Under the pieces are notes generated by a model. It had not been told where the DNA came from, made no database searches, and saw only the letters and a program-made list of their open reading frames with translations. From contig CANRJF010000007.1 in the NCBI GenBank assembly GCA_947630855.1, positions 1 through 49,825 on the forward strand: a stretch of DNA of 49,825 nucleotides. Direction: 5' to 3'. Positions 1-8,845 of the stretch are shown piece by piece. A program made the translations under genes and the position numbers. How positions within the stretch are numbered: the first letter of the stretch is position 1; each line of letters begins with the position of its first letter. This DNA is from an uncultured Lachnospiraceae bacterium (GTDB taxonomy: Bacteria > Bacillota > Clostridia > Lachnospirales > Lachnospiraceae).

Positions 1-2
1 AG

Positions 3-284
3 CATCAGGGAAATGAAGTGGGGGCCAGCGGTTCAGCATGGGCAATGATAAAGGCTAAAAGCAGGGATTTAAAGAAACGCCACGGGGATTTAAAAAAGCA
101 GCTTTCCGATTTTAAGCATTTTTACCACAGCAACCCTAAGAAAGATAAGCTGGTAAATGATATTTTAGAGGCAGAGCATTTTCCGGGCCGGTTTACCATT
201 TTGCTAAACCATGACTGGTATCGTCAGAGCAATTTAGATAACTGGGTGGTCAGGGGATTGTTCTTATTAAACAGGATGCTATAA
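3..284 (+). CDS. Glycosyltransferase family 2, C-terminal fragment (5' end outside window)
   Basis: The frame is open from the first bases of the window, so the gene begins upstream; only about 93 residues are visible. It starts with a His-Gln-Gly-Asn-x-Val-Gly stretch that resembles the RQHGGNxVG-type motif near the C terminus of many GT2 rhamnosyl/hexosyltransferases, followed by a basic helical segment and a conserved-looking tail. The stop overlaps the -10 of the rmlD promoter. Family assignment rests on one short motif plus context ahead of rhamnose genes, so it is moderate; substrate cannot be told. Confidence 0.6.
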   Translation, partial: HQGNEVGASGSAWAMIKAKSRDLKKRHGDLKKQLSDFKHFYHSNPKKDKLVNDILEAEHFPGRFTILLNHDWYRQSNLDNWVVRGLFLLNRML

Positions 285-285
285 T
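258..285 (+). promoter_or_regulatory. Promoter candidate upstream of rmlD (extended -10)
   Basis: TTGTTC at 258-263 and TATAAT at 280-285, spacer 16 bp, with TG one base before the -10 (extended -10). The -10 overlaps the TAA of the upstream glycosyltransferase. The same TGCTATAATAC core recurs before rmlB. Confidence 0.55.
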
Positions 286-314
286 ACATTTTAGAAAGAA
301 AAGAGGTTTAAAAC

Positions 315-1193
315 ATGAAAAAAATTCTGGTAACAGGATGTAACGGACAGTTGGGGAGAGCTATCCGTAAAGAATATGCAAAAGAGAATGTTACATTTAT
401 CAACACGGACGTGATGGAAGGGGAGGGGGTGGTCCCTTTGGATATCACAGATGTAGAAGCAGTTGTTTCCCTGGTGGAAAAAGAAAAACCCCAGGTTATT
501 ATAAACTGCGCGGCGCACACGAATGTGGATGCCTGTGAGACCCAGTGGGATCTGGCATATCAGATTAATGCCATTGGCCCCAGGAATTTAAGCATTGCAG
601 CGGAAAAGACAGGGGCAAAACTCATTCATGTGTCCACGGATTATGTATTTCCCGGCACTTCCCCAAAGCCACTTACGGAGTTTGACGAGGTTGGCCCTAT
701 CAGCGCTTACGGCAAGACGAAACTGGAAGGGGAGAATTTTGTAAAGGAATTTTCCCGGAAACATTTTATTTTCCGCACTGCATGGCTGTACGGGGAGGGC
801 AAGAATTTTGTAAAGACCATGTTAAAACTTTCTGAAAGCCATGATACCGTCACCGTAGTTTCCGACCAGTACGGTTCTCCCACCAGTGCCGTGGAACTGG
901 CAAAAATGATACATTTCTTAGAGCCTACGGAAAATTACGGCACATACCATGCCACCTGTGAAGGGCAGTGCAGTTGGGCGGATTTTGCAGTGGAAATTTT
1001 TAAGATGGCAGGAAAAAATACCAAGGTAAAATATGTTACATCAGAGGAATATAATTCTCCCACAAAAAGACCGGAATATTCTGTGCTGGACAACTATATG
1101 CTGCGTTTGGTGGCAGGGGATAAATTTGTAATGGCAGACTGGCATGACGCTTTGAAATATTATTTTGACAGCGGCGTTTTGCAGGAAAAATAA
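315..1193 (+). CDS. rmlD: dTDP-4-dehydrorhamnose reductase
   Basis: Last step of dTDP-L-rhamnose synthesis: NAD(P)H reduction of dTDP-4-keto-L-rhamnose in the cytoplasm. The 292-residue protein is the usual RmlD length. Visible motifs are the Rossmann glycine motif G8-x-x-G11-x-x-G14, STDYVF at 107-112 and the SDR pair Y132/K136 in YGKTK. The C-terminal half carries the family's substrate-domain pattern (SDQYGSPTS). ATG start with AGAGG about 10 nt upstream. It heads the rml genes and is separated from rmlB by one glycosyltransferase. Function is confident from motifs and from rmlB, rmlA and rmlC nearby. Confidence 0.95.
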   Translation: MKKILVTGCNGQLGRAIRKEYAKENVTFINTDVMEGEGVVPLDITDVEAVVSLVEKEKPQVIINCAAHTNVDACETQWDLAYQINAIGPRNLSIAAEKTGAKLIHVSTDYVFPGTSPKPLTEFDEVGPISAYGKTKLEGENFVKEFSRKHFIFRTAWLYGEGKNFVKTMLKLSESHDTVTVVSDQYGSPTSAVELAKMIHFLEPTENYGTYHATCEGQCSWADFAVEIFKMAGKNTKVKYVTSEEYNSPTKRPEYSVLDNYMLRLVAGDKFVMADWHDALKYYFDSGVLQEK

Positions 1194-1206
1194 AAAGGAG
1201 TGTTTT

Positions 1207-2034
1207 ATGGAGCAGCCACTGGTAAGTGTATGTATACCTGCATATAACAATGGGGCATACATTAAAGAAACCATTGAATCGATTTTATCACAGACTTATT
1301 CCAATCTGGAACTGATTATCTGTGATGATAAATCAAAAGATAATACGGTGGAAGTCGTGGAAAGCATTAAGGATTCCCGGATAAAATTGTATAAAAACGA
1401 GAAAAATCTTGGTATGTCGGGAAACTGGAACAACTGTCTTGGCAAATGCAATGGTGAGTTTATCAAACTTATCTGTGCCGATGATATGTTAAGGAAAGAC
1501 TGTCTGGAAAAAGAAGTGGGGGCATTAATAGAAAACCCCAAAGCGGTGCTGGCGGAAAGCGACACCCAGCTTTTTGATTTAAAGGGAAAGCCCAAGGGAT
1601 TTTATAAGCGGTATAAGACAAGCGGCTTAACAAACGGGAAAAAAATTGCAAGGGAAGGTTTTTTCCTGAAAAATTATTTTGGGGCCCCTCTTGCCAATAC
1701 ATTCCGAAGAAGCAGTTTAGAGAAAGTAAAGGGATTTGACACCTGGTACACCTATATTTTGGACTATGATTTCTGGGTGAGCCTGGCATGTCTTGGAGAT
1801 GTATATATTATTCACGAACCCCTGAATTATTTCCGGGTGCGGAACGATTCTAACACCGGGGAAGTTATGGCAGGAGATAAGACGGATATTTATGTGAAAG
1901 AGCACATCCATCTTGTAAACAAATTTAAAAAGGAACTGCATTTAACAGATTCCGATATTAAAAGAAGCGTATTTATTCGTAAGTGCAGGAATTTTGCGGC
2001 AAATATATATCTAAAAATATTTGTCCGCTCCTAA
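1207..2034 (+). CDS. Glycosyltransferase family 2
   Basis: Predicted 275-residue inverting GT-A glycosyltransferase adding a sugar, possibly rhamnose, to a lipid-linked intermediate at the inner membrane face. It opens with VSVCIPAYNNG, has the nucleotide-binding CDD at 39-41 and a DxD-type ADD at 91-93. The ATG at 1207 has AAGGAG six bases upstream; an in-frame TTG at 1165 would overlap rmlD and lacks such a site. The C terminus is short and without membrane segments. It sits inside the rml set. Acceptor and linkage cannot be told. Confidence 0.85.
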   Translation: MEQPLVSVCIPAYNNGAYIKETIESILSQTYSNLELIICDDKSKDNTVEVVESIKDSRIKLYKNEKNLGMSGNWNNCLGKCNGEFIKLICADDMLRKDCLEKEVGALIENPKAVLAESDTQLFDLKGKPKGFYKRYKTSGLTNGKKIAREGFFLKNYFGAPLANTFRRSSLEKVKGFDTWYTYILDYDFWVSLACLGDVYIIHEPLNYFRVRNDSNTGEVMAGDKTDIYVKEHIHLVNKFKKELHLTDSDIKRSVFIRKCRNFAANIYLKIFVRS

Positions 2035-2044
2035 AGGGCCCTGC

Positions 2045-2073
2045 TTGTGTTTTTTTGCATATGATGCTATAAT
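2045..2073 (+). promoter_or_regulatory. Promoter candidate upstream of rmlB (extended -10)
   Basis: TTGTGT at 2045-2050, 17-bp spacer, TATAAT at 2068-2073 with TG at 2065-2066. It lies in the 74-bp gap between the GT2 and rmlB and shares the TGCTATAATAC core with the rmlD promoter. Confidence 0.55.
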
Positions 2074-2108
2074 ACAAAAATTGGAAAAAGAAAAAGGAGG
2101 CGTTTGCC

Positions 2109-3191
2109 ATGAGGACTTATCTGGTAACAGGAGGAGCAGGATTTATCGGTTCAAATTATATCCATTACATGTTCCGCAAATATGACAATGAAATTCGGAT
2201 TATCAATGTGGATGCATTAACCTATGCAGGCAACCTTGAAAATTTAAAGGATATTGAAGATAGAGATAATTATACTTTTATAAAGGCGGATATTACGGAC
2301 AAAAATGCCATTATGAAAATATTTAAGGAAAATGACATAGACAGGGTAGTGCATTTTGCTGCGGAAAGCCATGTGGACAGAAGCATTAAGAACCCGGAAG
2401 TTTTTGTTACCACAAATGTCCTTGGAACGGCAGTCATGTTAAACTGCGCCAAAGCGGCATGGGAGTTGGAGGACGGCTCATTTAAAGAGGGAAAGAAGTT
2501 CCTCCATGTGTCCACAGACGAAGTTTACGGCTCCTTAGAGGAGGAGGGGGAATATTTTTATGAGACAACCCCCTATGATCCCCACAGCCCCTATTCTGCC
2601 AGCAAGGCATCTTCTGATTTCCTTGTAAAGGCATATATTGACACGTATCATTTTCCGGCAAATATTACCAACTGTTCCAACAATTACGGGCCTTACCAGT
2701 TCCCGGAGAAGCTGATTCCTCTCATTATCAATAACGCCCTTCACGGGAAGAAACTGCCGGTTTACGGTGACGGAAAGAATGTTCGTGACTGGCTGTATGT
2801 GGACGACCATGCCAAGGGAATCGATATGGTGCAGGAGAAGGGAAAATTAGGGGAAACTTACAATATCGGCGGACATAATGAGAAGCAGAATATTGAGATT
2901 ATTGAGATTATTATTGATACACTTCTGGAGATGCTGCCGGAAGATGACGAGAGAAGGAAACTTGTAAGCAAAGACCTGATTACCTATGTGGAGGACAGAA
3001 AAGGCCATGACAGAAGGTATGCCATTGCCCCGGACAAGATTAAGGCGGAAATCGGCTGGGAGCCGGAAACCATGTTTAAAGACGGAATAAAAAAGACCAT
3101 TGCCTGGTTCTTTGAGCATGAGGAATGGATGGAGAATGTGACAAGCGGAGATTATCAGAAGTATTACCAGGATATGTACCAAAACAGATAG
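2109..3191 (+). CDS. rmlB: dTDP-glucose 4,6-dehydratase
   Basis: Converts dTDP-glucose to dTDP-4-keto-6-deoxyglucose using bound NAD+. The 360-residue extended SDR has TGGAGFIG at 7-14, the catalytic T136-D137-E138 signature of RmlB in STDEVYG, and YSASK with Y162 and K166. NNYGPYQFPEKL is typical of the family. ATG with GGAGG eight bases upstream. Length and motifs are complete. It is followed by a stem-loop and then rmlA, with its own promoter candidate upstream. Confidence 0.96.
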   Translation: MRTYLVTGGAGFIGSNYIHYMFRKYDNEIRIINVDALTYAGNLENLKDIEDRDNYTFIKADITDKNAIMKIFKENDIDRVVHFAAESHVDRSIKNPEVFVTTNVLGTAVMLNCAKAAWELEDGSFKEGKKFLHVSTDEVYGSLEEEGEYFYETTPYDPHSPYSASKASSDFLVKAYIDTYHFPANITNCSNNYGPYQFPEKLIPLIINNALHGKKLPVYGDGKNVRDWLYVDDHAKGIDMVQEKGKLGETYNIGGHNEKQNIEIIEIIIDTLLEMLPEDDERRKLVSKDLITYVEDRKGHDRRYAIAPDKIKAEIGWEPETMFKDGIKKTIAWFFEHEEWMENVTSGDYQKYYQDMYQNR

Positions 3192-3203
3192 CAGTATAAA
3201 AAC

Positions 3204-3240
3204 AAAGAAGGTTTAGGGGAGAGAGCCATAAGCCTTCTTT
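3204..3240 (+). terminator. Stem-loop between rmlB and rmlA
   Basis: Twelve-base arms at 3204-3215 and 3229-3240 pair with a single G-U wobble around a 13-nt loop. The 3' arm ends in CTTCTTT but no long T run follows, so it may be a weak terminator, attenuator or processing hairpin rather than a full stop; rmlA has no obvious separate promoter. Confidence 0.5.
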
Positions 3241-3265
3241 CTTGTGTCATATAAGGAGGATTACT

Positions 3266-4144
3266 ATGAAGGGCATTATTTTAGCAGGGGGGGCGGGAAC
3301 CCGCCTGTACCCATTAACAAAGGCAATCAGCAAACAGATTATGCCGGTGTATGACAAGCCCATGATTTATTATCCATTGTCTACACTGATGCTTGCGGGA
3401 ATCCGGCATGTATTGATTATCTCTACCCCCAGGGATTTGCCGGTGTTTAAAGAATTGTTAGGCTCCGGAGAGCAGCTTGGCATGGAATTTTCCTATGAGA
3501 TTCAGACAGAGCCCAGAGGTTTGGCGGATGCTTTCATTATCGGAGAAAAATTTATCGGAAAAGATTCCGTTGCCTTAGTGCTGGGGGATAATATTTTTTA
3601 CGGACAGAGTTTTTCCAGGGTGTTAAAGTCTGCGGCGGAGCGGACAGAGAGCACGCCGGGAGCCACAATCTTTGGATATTATGTAAAAGACCCCAGGGAA
3701 TACGGTGTGGTGGAGTTTGACGAGAATGGAAAAGCATTATCCATTGAGGAAAAGCCTCAAAAGCCAAAATCCAACTATGCAGTGCCGGGACTTTATTTTT
3801 ATGACAATGACGTGGTGGATATTGCAAAAAACATAAAACCTTCTGCCAGAGGGGAAATTGAAATTACCAGCGTCAACAACGAATATTTAAAACGGGGCAC
3901 ATTGTCCGTGGAAACTTTAGGCAGGGGCTTTGCCTGGCTTGACACAGGAAATCATGATATGCTTTTGGCGGCGGCGGATTTCGTGTCAGCATTCCAGAAA
4001 CGCCAGGGGCTCTATATATCCTGTATTGAGGAAATCGCTTATAAACGGGGATTTATTGATAAAGAGCAGTTGGTGAAGCTGGCACAGCCCTTGTTAAAAA
4101 CAGATTATGGCCAGTACCTCATTGATGTGGCGGAAGGATTGTAA
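3266..4144 (+). CDS. rmlA: Glucose-1-phosphate thymidylyltransferase
   Basis: First step of dTDP-rhamnose synthesis: dTTP plus glucose-1-phosphate to dTDP-glucose. The 292-residue protein begins [17 protein letters not shown] with K23 of the KQ signature, and contains the LGDNIFYG and EEKPxxPKSN motifs of the long-form RmlA family. ATG at 3266 has AAGGAGG at 3253-3259; an upstream in-frame ATG at 3242 lies in the hairpin and lacks a site. A G7 run lies in the nucleotide-binding loop codons (3287-3293). Confidence 0.96.
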   Translation: MKGIILAGGAGTRLYPLTKAISKQIMPVYDKPMIYYPLSTLMLAGIRHVLIISTPRDLPVFKELLGSGEQLGMEFSYEIQTEPRGLADAFIIGEKFIGKDSVALVLGDNIFYGQSFSRVLKSAAERTESTPGATIFGYYVKDPREYGVVEFDENGKALSIEEKPQKPKSNYAVPGLYFYDNDVVDIAKNIKPSARGEIEITSVNNEYLKRGTLSVETLGRGFAWLDTGNHDMLLAAADFVSAFQKRQGLYISCIEEIAYKRGFIDKEQLVKLAQPLLKTDYGQYLIDVAEGL

Positions 4145-4178
4145 TACAAAAAAAGATAAATTAACAGGAGATTTAATT

Positions 4179-4757
4179 ATGGGAAAAATTAAAGTGACTG
4201 ATAATTGCAACAAAATTGCAGGATTAAAAGTAATTGAACCTGCTGTCTTTGGAGATAAGCGGGGATACTTTATGGAGACATATAATTATAACGATTTTAA
4301 AGAAGCAGGCATTGACTGTCAGTTTGTCCAGGACAATCAGTCTGCCTCCAAAAAGGGAGTGCTGCGGGGCCTTCATTTTCAGATTAACTATCCCCAGGAC
4401 AAACTGGTTCGTGTGGTAAGCGGGGAAGTGTTTGACGTGGCAGTGGATTTGCGGGAAGGCTCAGAGACTTTTGGAAAATGGTTCGGGGTTGTTTTAACCG
4501 CAGAAAACAAAAAACAGTTTTTTATTCCCAAGGGATTTGCCCATGGATTTGTGGTGTTAAGCGATTATGCGGAGTTCTGCTACAAAGTGACGGATTTTTA
4601 CCATCCCAATGACGAGGGTGGGCTTTTGTGGAACGACCCGGAAATTGGTGTGCAGTGGCCCATGCCGGAAGGAATGGGTGAGGCAGACCTGATTTTGGCT
4701 GATAAGGATAAAGCCTGGGGCGGCATAAAAGATTACGTCTCCTCCCGCAAAAGATAA
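4179..4757 (+). CDS. rmlC: dTDP-4-dehydrorhamnose 3,5-epimerase
   Basis: Double epimerisation of dTDP-4-keto-6-deoxyglucose to the L-lyxo form. The 192-residue cupin shows RGLHF with presumed catalytic H66, the IPKGFAHGF loop, and the downstream CYKVTDFY tyrosines. Length is normal. ATG at 4179 follows CAGGAG with a 9-nt gap; an earlier in-frame ATG at 4107 would lie inside rmlA. With rmlD, rmlB and rmlA it completes dTDP-L-rhamnose synthesis. Confidence 0.95.
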   Translation: MGKIKVTDNCNKIAGLKVIEPAVFGDKRGYFMETYNYNDFKEAGIDCQFVQDNQSASKKGVLRGLHFQINYPQDKLVRVVSGEVFDVAVDLREGSETFGKWFGVVLTAENKKQFFIPKGFAHGFVVLSDYAEFCYKVTDFYHPNDEGGLLWNDPEIGVQWPMPEGMGEADLILADKDKAWGGIKDYVSSRKR

Positions 4758-4769
4758 GAGGAAATTTTT

Positions 4770-5603
4770 ATGGCAGTGAATAAGGAAAAACAGGGGTTAA
4801 ACCTTTTTGTGGCATATGAGAACAGGAAACTGATTACCAGACTTTCCGTCAACGATTTTAAAACCCGGTTTGCAGGTTCCTACCTGGGGATTATCTGGGC
4901 ATTTGTCCAGCCTGTAATCACCATTTTTGTATACTGGTTTGTCTTTCAGAAAGGTTTTAAGCCCGCTGCAGTGCAGGACCCTTCCGGTACGGATATCCCC
5001 TATGTGTTATGGCTTATGGCAGGTTTAGTCCCCTGGTTCTTTTTCAGCGAGGCGTTAAGCGGCGGCACCAGGGCTCTTTTGGATTATTCCTATCTGGTAA
5101 AAAAAGTTGTGTTTAGGATTGATATTCTACCCATTGTAAAGGTAAATTCCGCATTGTTTGTACATCTGTTCTTTCTGGCATTTACATTGGTGTTTTTTGC
5201 CCTGTTTGGATATCTGCCGGATTTGTACAGTATTCAGATTTTATATTATTCTGTGAGCATGTATATATTTGTACTGGCGCTGTGTTATCTCACCAGCGCA
5301 CTTGTGGTATTTTTCCGGGATTTAAACCAGATTATTAATATTGTGCTTCAGGTAGGGGTATGGGCAACGCCCATTATGTGGAATATGGATACCATGGATA
5401 TCGGGCCCGCGTTAAAGTTTATATTAAAGCTGAACCCTCTTTATTATATTGTAGTGGGATATCGGGATTCCCTGCTGCAAAAGACGGCATTTTGGCAGCG
5501 GTGGCAGATGACTTTGTATTTTTGGGCAGTGACAATTTGCTTTATACTGTTGGGTAATTATGTATTTCGGAAACTCAGGATGCATTTTGCAGATGTGCTG
5601 TAA
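4770..5603 (+). CDS. wzm: ABC-2 type polysaccharide exporter permease (Wzm/TagG-like), system 1
   Basis: 277-residue membrane subunit of an ABC exporter that flips undecaprenyl-linked polysaccharide. The N terminus has the cytoplasmic LITRLSVNDFKTRF segment typical of Wzm/TagG, followed by about six hydrophobic segments; YSYLVKKVVFRIDILP is the conserved cytoplasmic loop and LNPLYYIVVGYRD the family's last signature. It is 16 nt before the Wzt-like ATPase and follows rmlC, implying export of a rhamnose-containing glycan. Confidence 0.9.
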   Translation: MAVNKEKQGLNLFVAYENRKLITRLSVNDFKTRFAGSYLGIIWAFVQPVITIFVYWFVFQKGFKPAAVQDPSGTDIPYVLWLMAGLVPWFFFSEALSGGTRALLDYSYLVKKVVFRIDILPIVKVNSALFVHLFFLAFTLVFFALFGYLPDLYSIQILYYSVSMYIFVLALCYLTSALVVFFRDLNQIINIVLQVGVWATPIMWNMDTMDIGPALKFILKLNPLYYIVVGYRDSLLQKTAFWQRWQMTLYFWAVTICFILLGNYVFRKLRMHFADVL

Positions 5604-5619
5604 GATAGGAAGGCAGGAT

Positions 5620-6882
5620 ATGAGTGATATTGCAATTAAGGTGGATAAGGTAAGCAAGGTCTACCGTCTTTACGGAAGGCAGCGGGACAGGTTAAAAGAC
5701 GCTTTAAATTTAACAAAAAAGAAGTGCTACCGGGAACATTTTGCCTTAGATGCCCTGGATTTTCAGATAAAAAAAGGAGAGACGGTGGGTATTATCGGGA
5801 CAAACGGTTCCGGGAAATCCACCATTTTAAAAATTATTACCGGGGTGTTAAATCCCACCCAGGGCCAGGTGACGGTAGACGGGAGAATCTCCGCGTTGTT
5901 AGAGCTTGGGGCAGGGTTTAACATGGAATATACCGGCATTGAGAATGTGTACCTAAACGGAACCATGATTGGCTTCACCAAGGAGGAGATTGACGAACGC
6001 TTACAGGATATCCTGGATTTTGCGGATATTGGGGATTTTGTAAACCAGCCTGTAAAAACATACTCCTCCGGTATGTTTGTCCGCCTTGCCTTTGCCGTGG
6101 CAATTAATATCGACCCGGAAATCTTAATTGTGGATGAGGCGCTTTCTGTGGGGGATGTATTTTTCCAGTCTAAATGTTATCATAAATTTGAAGAATTTAA
6201 AAAGATGGGGAAGACCATACTGTTTGTAAGCCACGATTTAGGCAGTATTACAAAATACTGTGACAGGGCAATTCTCTTGAATAAAGGGCATAAGCTTTTT
6301 GAAGGGACGCCGAAAGAGGCGGTGGATATGTACAAACGTGTGCTGGTAAACCAGTTGGATGATGATGAAGAACAGGGAAAAACCGCATGGGACCAGGGAA
6401 GCGGGGAAAATCTGTGGCGGAGCACCCTTCCCATTAACCCGGAAGTGTTGGAATATGGCAGTAAAAAAGCGGAAATTGTAGATTTTGCATTTTTGGATGA
6501 ACATGACAGGTATACCAATGTCATTGAGAAAGGCACGGCGATGACAGTGAAAATGAAAGTATATTTTCATGAGGATATTGCAGAGCCTATCTTTGCCTTT
6601 TCTTTTAAAAACCTGTTGGGAATCGAACTTTGCGGCACCAACACCATGTTTGAAAAGATAGAGGTTACTCCCAAAAAGGCAGGGGACGTGCAGATTATTT
6701 CTTTTCGGCAGAACATGGATTTGCAGGGGGGGGAATATCTTTTGTCCTTAGGGTGTACCGGATATCCCCACGGGGAATTTACCGTGTATCACAGATTGTA
6801 TGACGTGTGTAACCTTACGGTGGTATCCACAAAAAATACGGTGGGATACTATGATATGAACACAAAGATTACCGTAGAGTAA
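5620..6882 (+). CDS. wzt: ABC exporter ATPase with C-terminal carbohydrate-binding domain (Wzt-like), system 1
   Basis: Powers export by the adjacent permease. The 420-residue chain has Walker A GTNGSGKST at 60-68, signature YSSGM near 148-152, Walker B ILIVDE near 168-173 and the SHD switch near 204-206. Residues from about 245 form an extra domain like the Wzt C-terminal immunoglobulin-type domain, which in E. coli O8/O9a binds the capped chain end. ATG at 5620 has an AGGAAGG-type site. A G8 tract at 6726-6733 lies within the C-terminal domain. It directly precedes a methyltransferase/kinase-like protein. Confidence 0.92.
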   Translation: MSDIAIKVDKVSKVYRLYGRQRDRLKDALNLTKKKCYREHFALDALDFQIKKGETVGIIGTNGSGKSTILKIITGVLNPTQGQVTVDGRISALLELGAGFNMEYTGIENVYLNGTMIGFTKEEIDERLQDILDFADIGDFVNQPVKTYSSGMFVRLAFAVAINIDPEILIVDEALSVGDVFFQSKCYHKFEEFKKMGKTILFVSHDLGSITKYCDRAILLNKGHKLFEGTPKEAVDMYKRVLVNQLDDDEEQGKTAWDQGSGENLWRSTLPINPEVLEYGSKKAEIVDFAFLDEHDRYTNVIEKGTAMTVKMKVYFHEDIAEPIFAFSFKNLLGIELCGTNTMFEKIEVTPKKAGDVQIISFRQNMDLQGGEYLLSLGCTGYPHGEFTVYHRLYDVCNLTVVSTKNTVGYYDMNTKITVE

Positions 6883-6900
6883 ATGAAAGAAGGCTGCGTT

Positions 6901-8835
6901 ATGGGAGTATTTACAACTTCGTATTTAAGAAGCAATATTATAGCCTGGCTTCCTGTGGAAAAAGAAGATTCCGTCCTTTTTATAAAAAACGGGATTCCTG
7001 CCATAGAAGAAAAGTTAAAAGAAATGTCAGAACATGTTACCTGTATATTACCGGAGGAATGCAAAAATATTAAAGATAAATTTGATTATATTATCAATAT
7101 CGGGAATCCGTTGAAAATGCCTTTCCCTGTGCCGGGACAGCCGGTGAGGGGGAGAATAGGACAGGGACAGGAATATATCAAATTCTTAAAGGAACTTTTA
7201 ACAGAAAAGGGAAAACTGATACTGGGGATAGAAAATAAAATAGGATTAAAGTATTTGTCAGGAGCCAAAGAAGAGGCAACCCATACCTATTATGCAGGTT
7301 TGGAGAATAATCCACGTATTTCCGGTTTCTCTAAAAAGGAATTGGAAACTATGCTGGGAAAAACAGGCAGCAGGGGGAAGTTTTACTATCCTTTCCCGGA
7401 TTACAGTTTTGCCATGAGTATTTATTCCGATGAATACCAGCCAAAAGTAGGAGAGCTGGCAGACCAGGTGGGAAACTTTGACGAAGAGAGGCTTCTTATG
7501 TTTGATGAGAGCATGGGAATGAATACCCTGATAGAGGAAGGGCTGTTTCCCCAATTTTCCAATTCTTATCTGCTGGTAATTGAAAACGGGGAACCGGCAG
7601 TGAAAAACAGGCGGCAGGAGGAAATTCTTTTTATAAAGTTTTCCAATGACAGGGGTGAGGAACGTAATATAAGAACCTTTATCACAAAATCCAATGACGG
7701 GAGAAAACATCTTTATAAAATGGCAGACAGTGCTGCCGCATTGTCCCATATCAGGTCTTTGGGAAAAGCCAGCAAAGAATTGTCAGAACTTTTTTCAGGC
7801 ACCAGGTTTTCTGTAAATGGTTATACGGAACGGGAGGAAGGAGCGGAATTTCAGTTTTTAGCCGGAAGTTCCTTAGAGGAAGAAGCAGATATACTCTTGG
7901 AAGAAGGGGAAGAAGAAAAGGCATGTAACCTTCTGCTGGGTGTGGCGGGGGAAATACGAAAGTGCAAAGGCCAGAGGGCATTTGAAACAAGCGGTGAATT
8001 TGAAAATGTTTTTGGCAGGGTAAATCTGCCTGAGAGCCTTACGGCAGCGCCCTTTTGTGATATTGATATGATACTTCCCAATATTATTTTAGCCGGGGAG
8101 AAAAAAGAATGGATAATTATTGATTATGAATGGTCTTTTGATTTTCCCATTCCTGTTAATTTTGTAATTTACCGTATGCTTCATTATTATGTGGATGCCG
8201 GGGCAGGGCGCAGCAGGTTAAGACACATGGACTTGTATGAAAAAGCAGGGATTAGCCCCGGAGAACTGGAAACTTATTCCCTTATGGAAAAAAAGTTTCA
8301 GGAATACATTTTAGCCGGACATACCCCTTTAAGGCAGCTTTTCCTTACGGAAGGAAAGCCAAGATACCATATAGAACGGGTGCTTAGAGGGTTAAATGAA
8401 ATACGGGAGATAGAGCGGAGACAGGCATTAACAATTTATTTTGACAGGGGGGCAGGTTTTTCGGAGGAGGATATACTCCTTTACCGGTGTGAGGCATTAG
8501 ACGGCGTGTACAGCATGGAGGCGGAAATCCCCATGGATGTGAAGAATCTTCGCATTGACCCGGGTAATGAGGCAGTGACGGTGGATATAAGGAAGCTGTA
8601 TTGGAAGGGCGGGCCGGAGGGTATGATTCCTTTTGTCAGCAATGGACATAAATTAGGGGAAAACCAATACCTGTTTGACACGAAAGACCCAAATATTCTT
8701 ATATCACCCCTGCCGGAAAAAAACAGAGTTCTTGTAATCGATTTAAAAGTGGAAACCATGAGTCTGGAAGCGGCAGAGTGGATTGCGCCAAAAATTGATA
8801 CCAGATATAAGATTAAGAGAATGCTGAAGAAATAG
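6901..8835 (+). CDS. Methyltransferase-like / kinase-like multidomain protein
   Basis: About 644 residues. The first ~185 match the Rossmann SAM-methyltransferase pattern common in clostridial glycan loci (FDYIINIGNPL, GKLILGIENKIGLKYLSGA, FYYPFPDYSF), but the usual Gly-rich SAM loop is missing near residues 15-35. A middle kinase-like region follows: LYKMADSAAALSHI, a hinge-like FQFLAGSSLEE, then DxDxxxxN and IIDYEW resembling catalytic and metal-binding loops. A C-terminal ~130-residue beta-rich tail is of unknown role. Start ATG 6901 has GAAGG seven bases upstream; ATG 6883 abuts the wzt stop. The domain order recalls WbdD, the methyltransferase-kinase that caps O antigen for Wzt; that link is inference. 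Confidence 0.7.
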   Translation: MGVFTTSYLRSNIIAWLPVEKEDSVLFIKNGIPAIEEKLKEMSEHVTCILPEECKNIKDKFDYIINIGNPLKMPFPVPGQPVRGRIGQGQEYIKFLKELLTEKGKLILGIENKIGLKYLSGAKEEATHTYYAGLENNPRISGFSKKELETMLGKTGSRGKFYYPFPDYSFAMSIYSDEYQPKVGELADQVGNFDEERLLMFDESMGMNTLIEEGLFPQFSNSYLLVIENGEPAVKNRRQEEILFIKFSNDRGEERNIRTFITKSNDGRKHLYKMADSAAALSHIRSLGKASKELSELFSGTRFSVNGYTEREEGAEFQFLAGSSLEEEADILLEEGEEEKACNLLLGVAGEIRKCKGQRAFETSGEFENVFGRVNLPESLTAAPFCDIDMILPNIILAGEKKEWIIIDYEWSFDFPIPVNFVIYRMLHYYVDAGAGRSRLRHMDLYEKAGISPGELETYSLMEKKFQEYILAGHTPLRQLFLTEGKPRYHIERVLRGLNEIREIERRQALTIYFDRGAGFSEEDILLYRCEALDGVYSMEAEIPMDVKNLRIDPGNEAVTVDIRKLYWKGGPEGMIPFVSNGHKLGENQYLFDTKDPNILISPLPEKNRVLVIDLKVETMSLEAAEWIAPKIDTRYKIKRMLKK

Positions 8836-8845
8836 AGGTTGTGCT

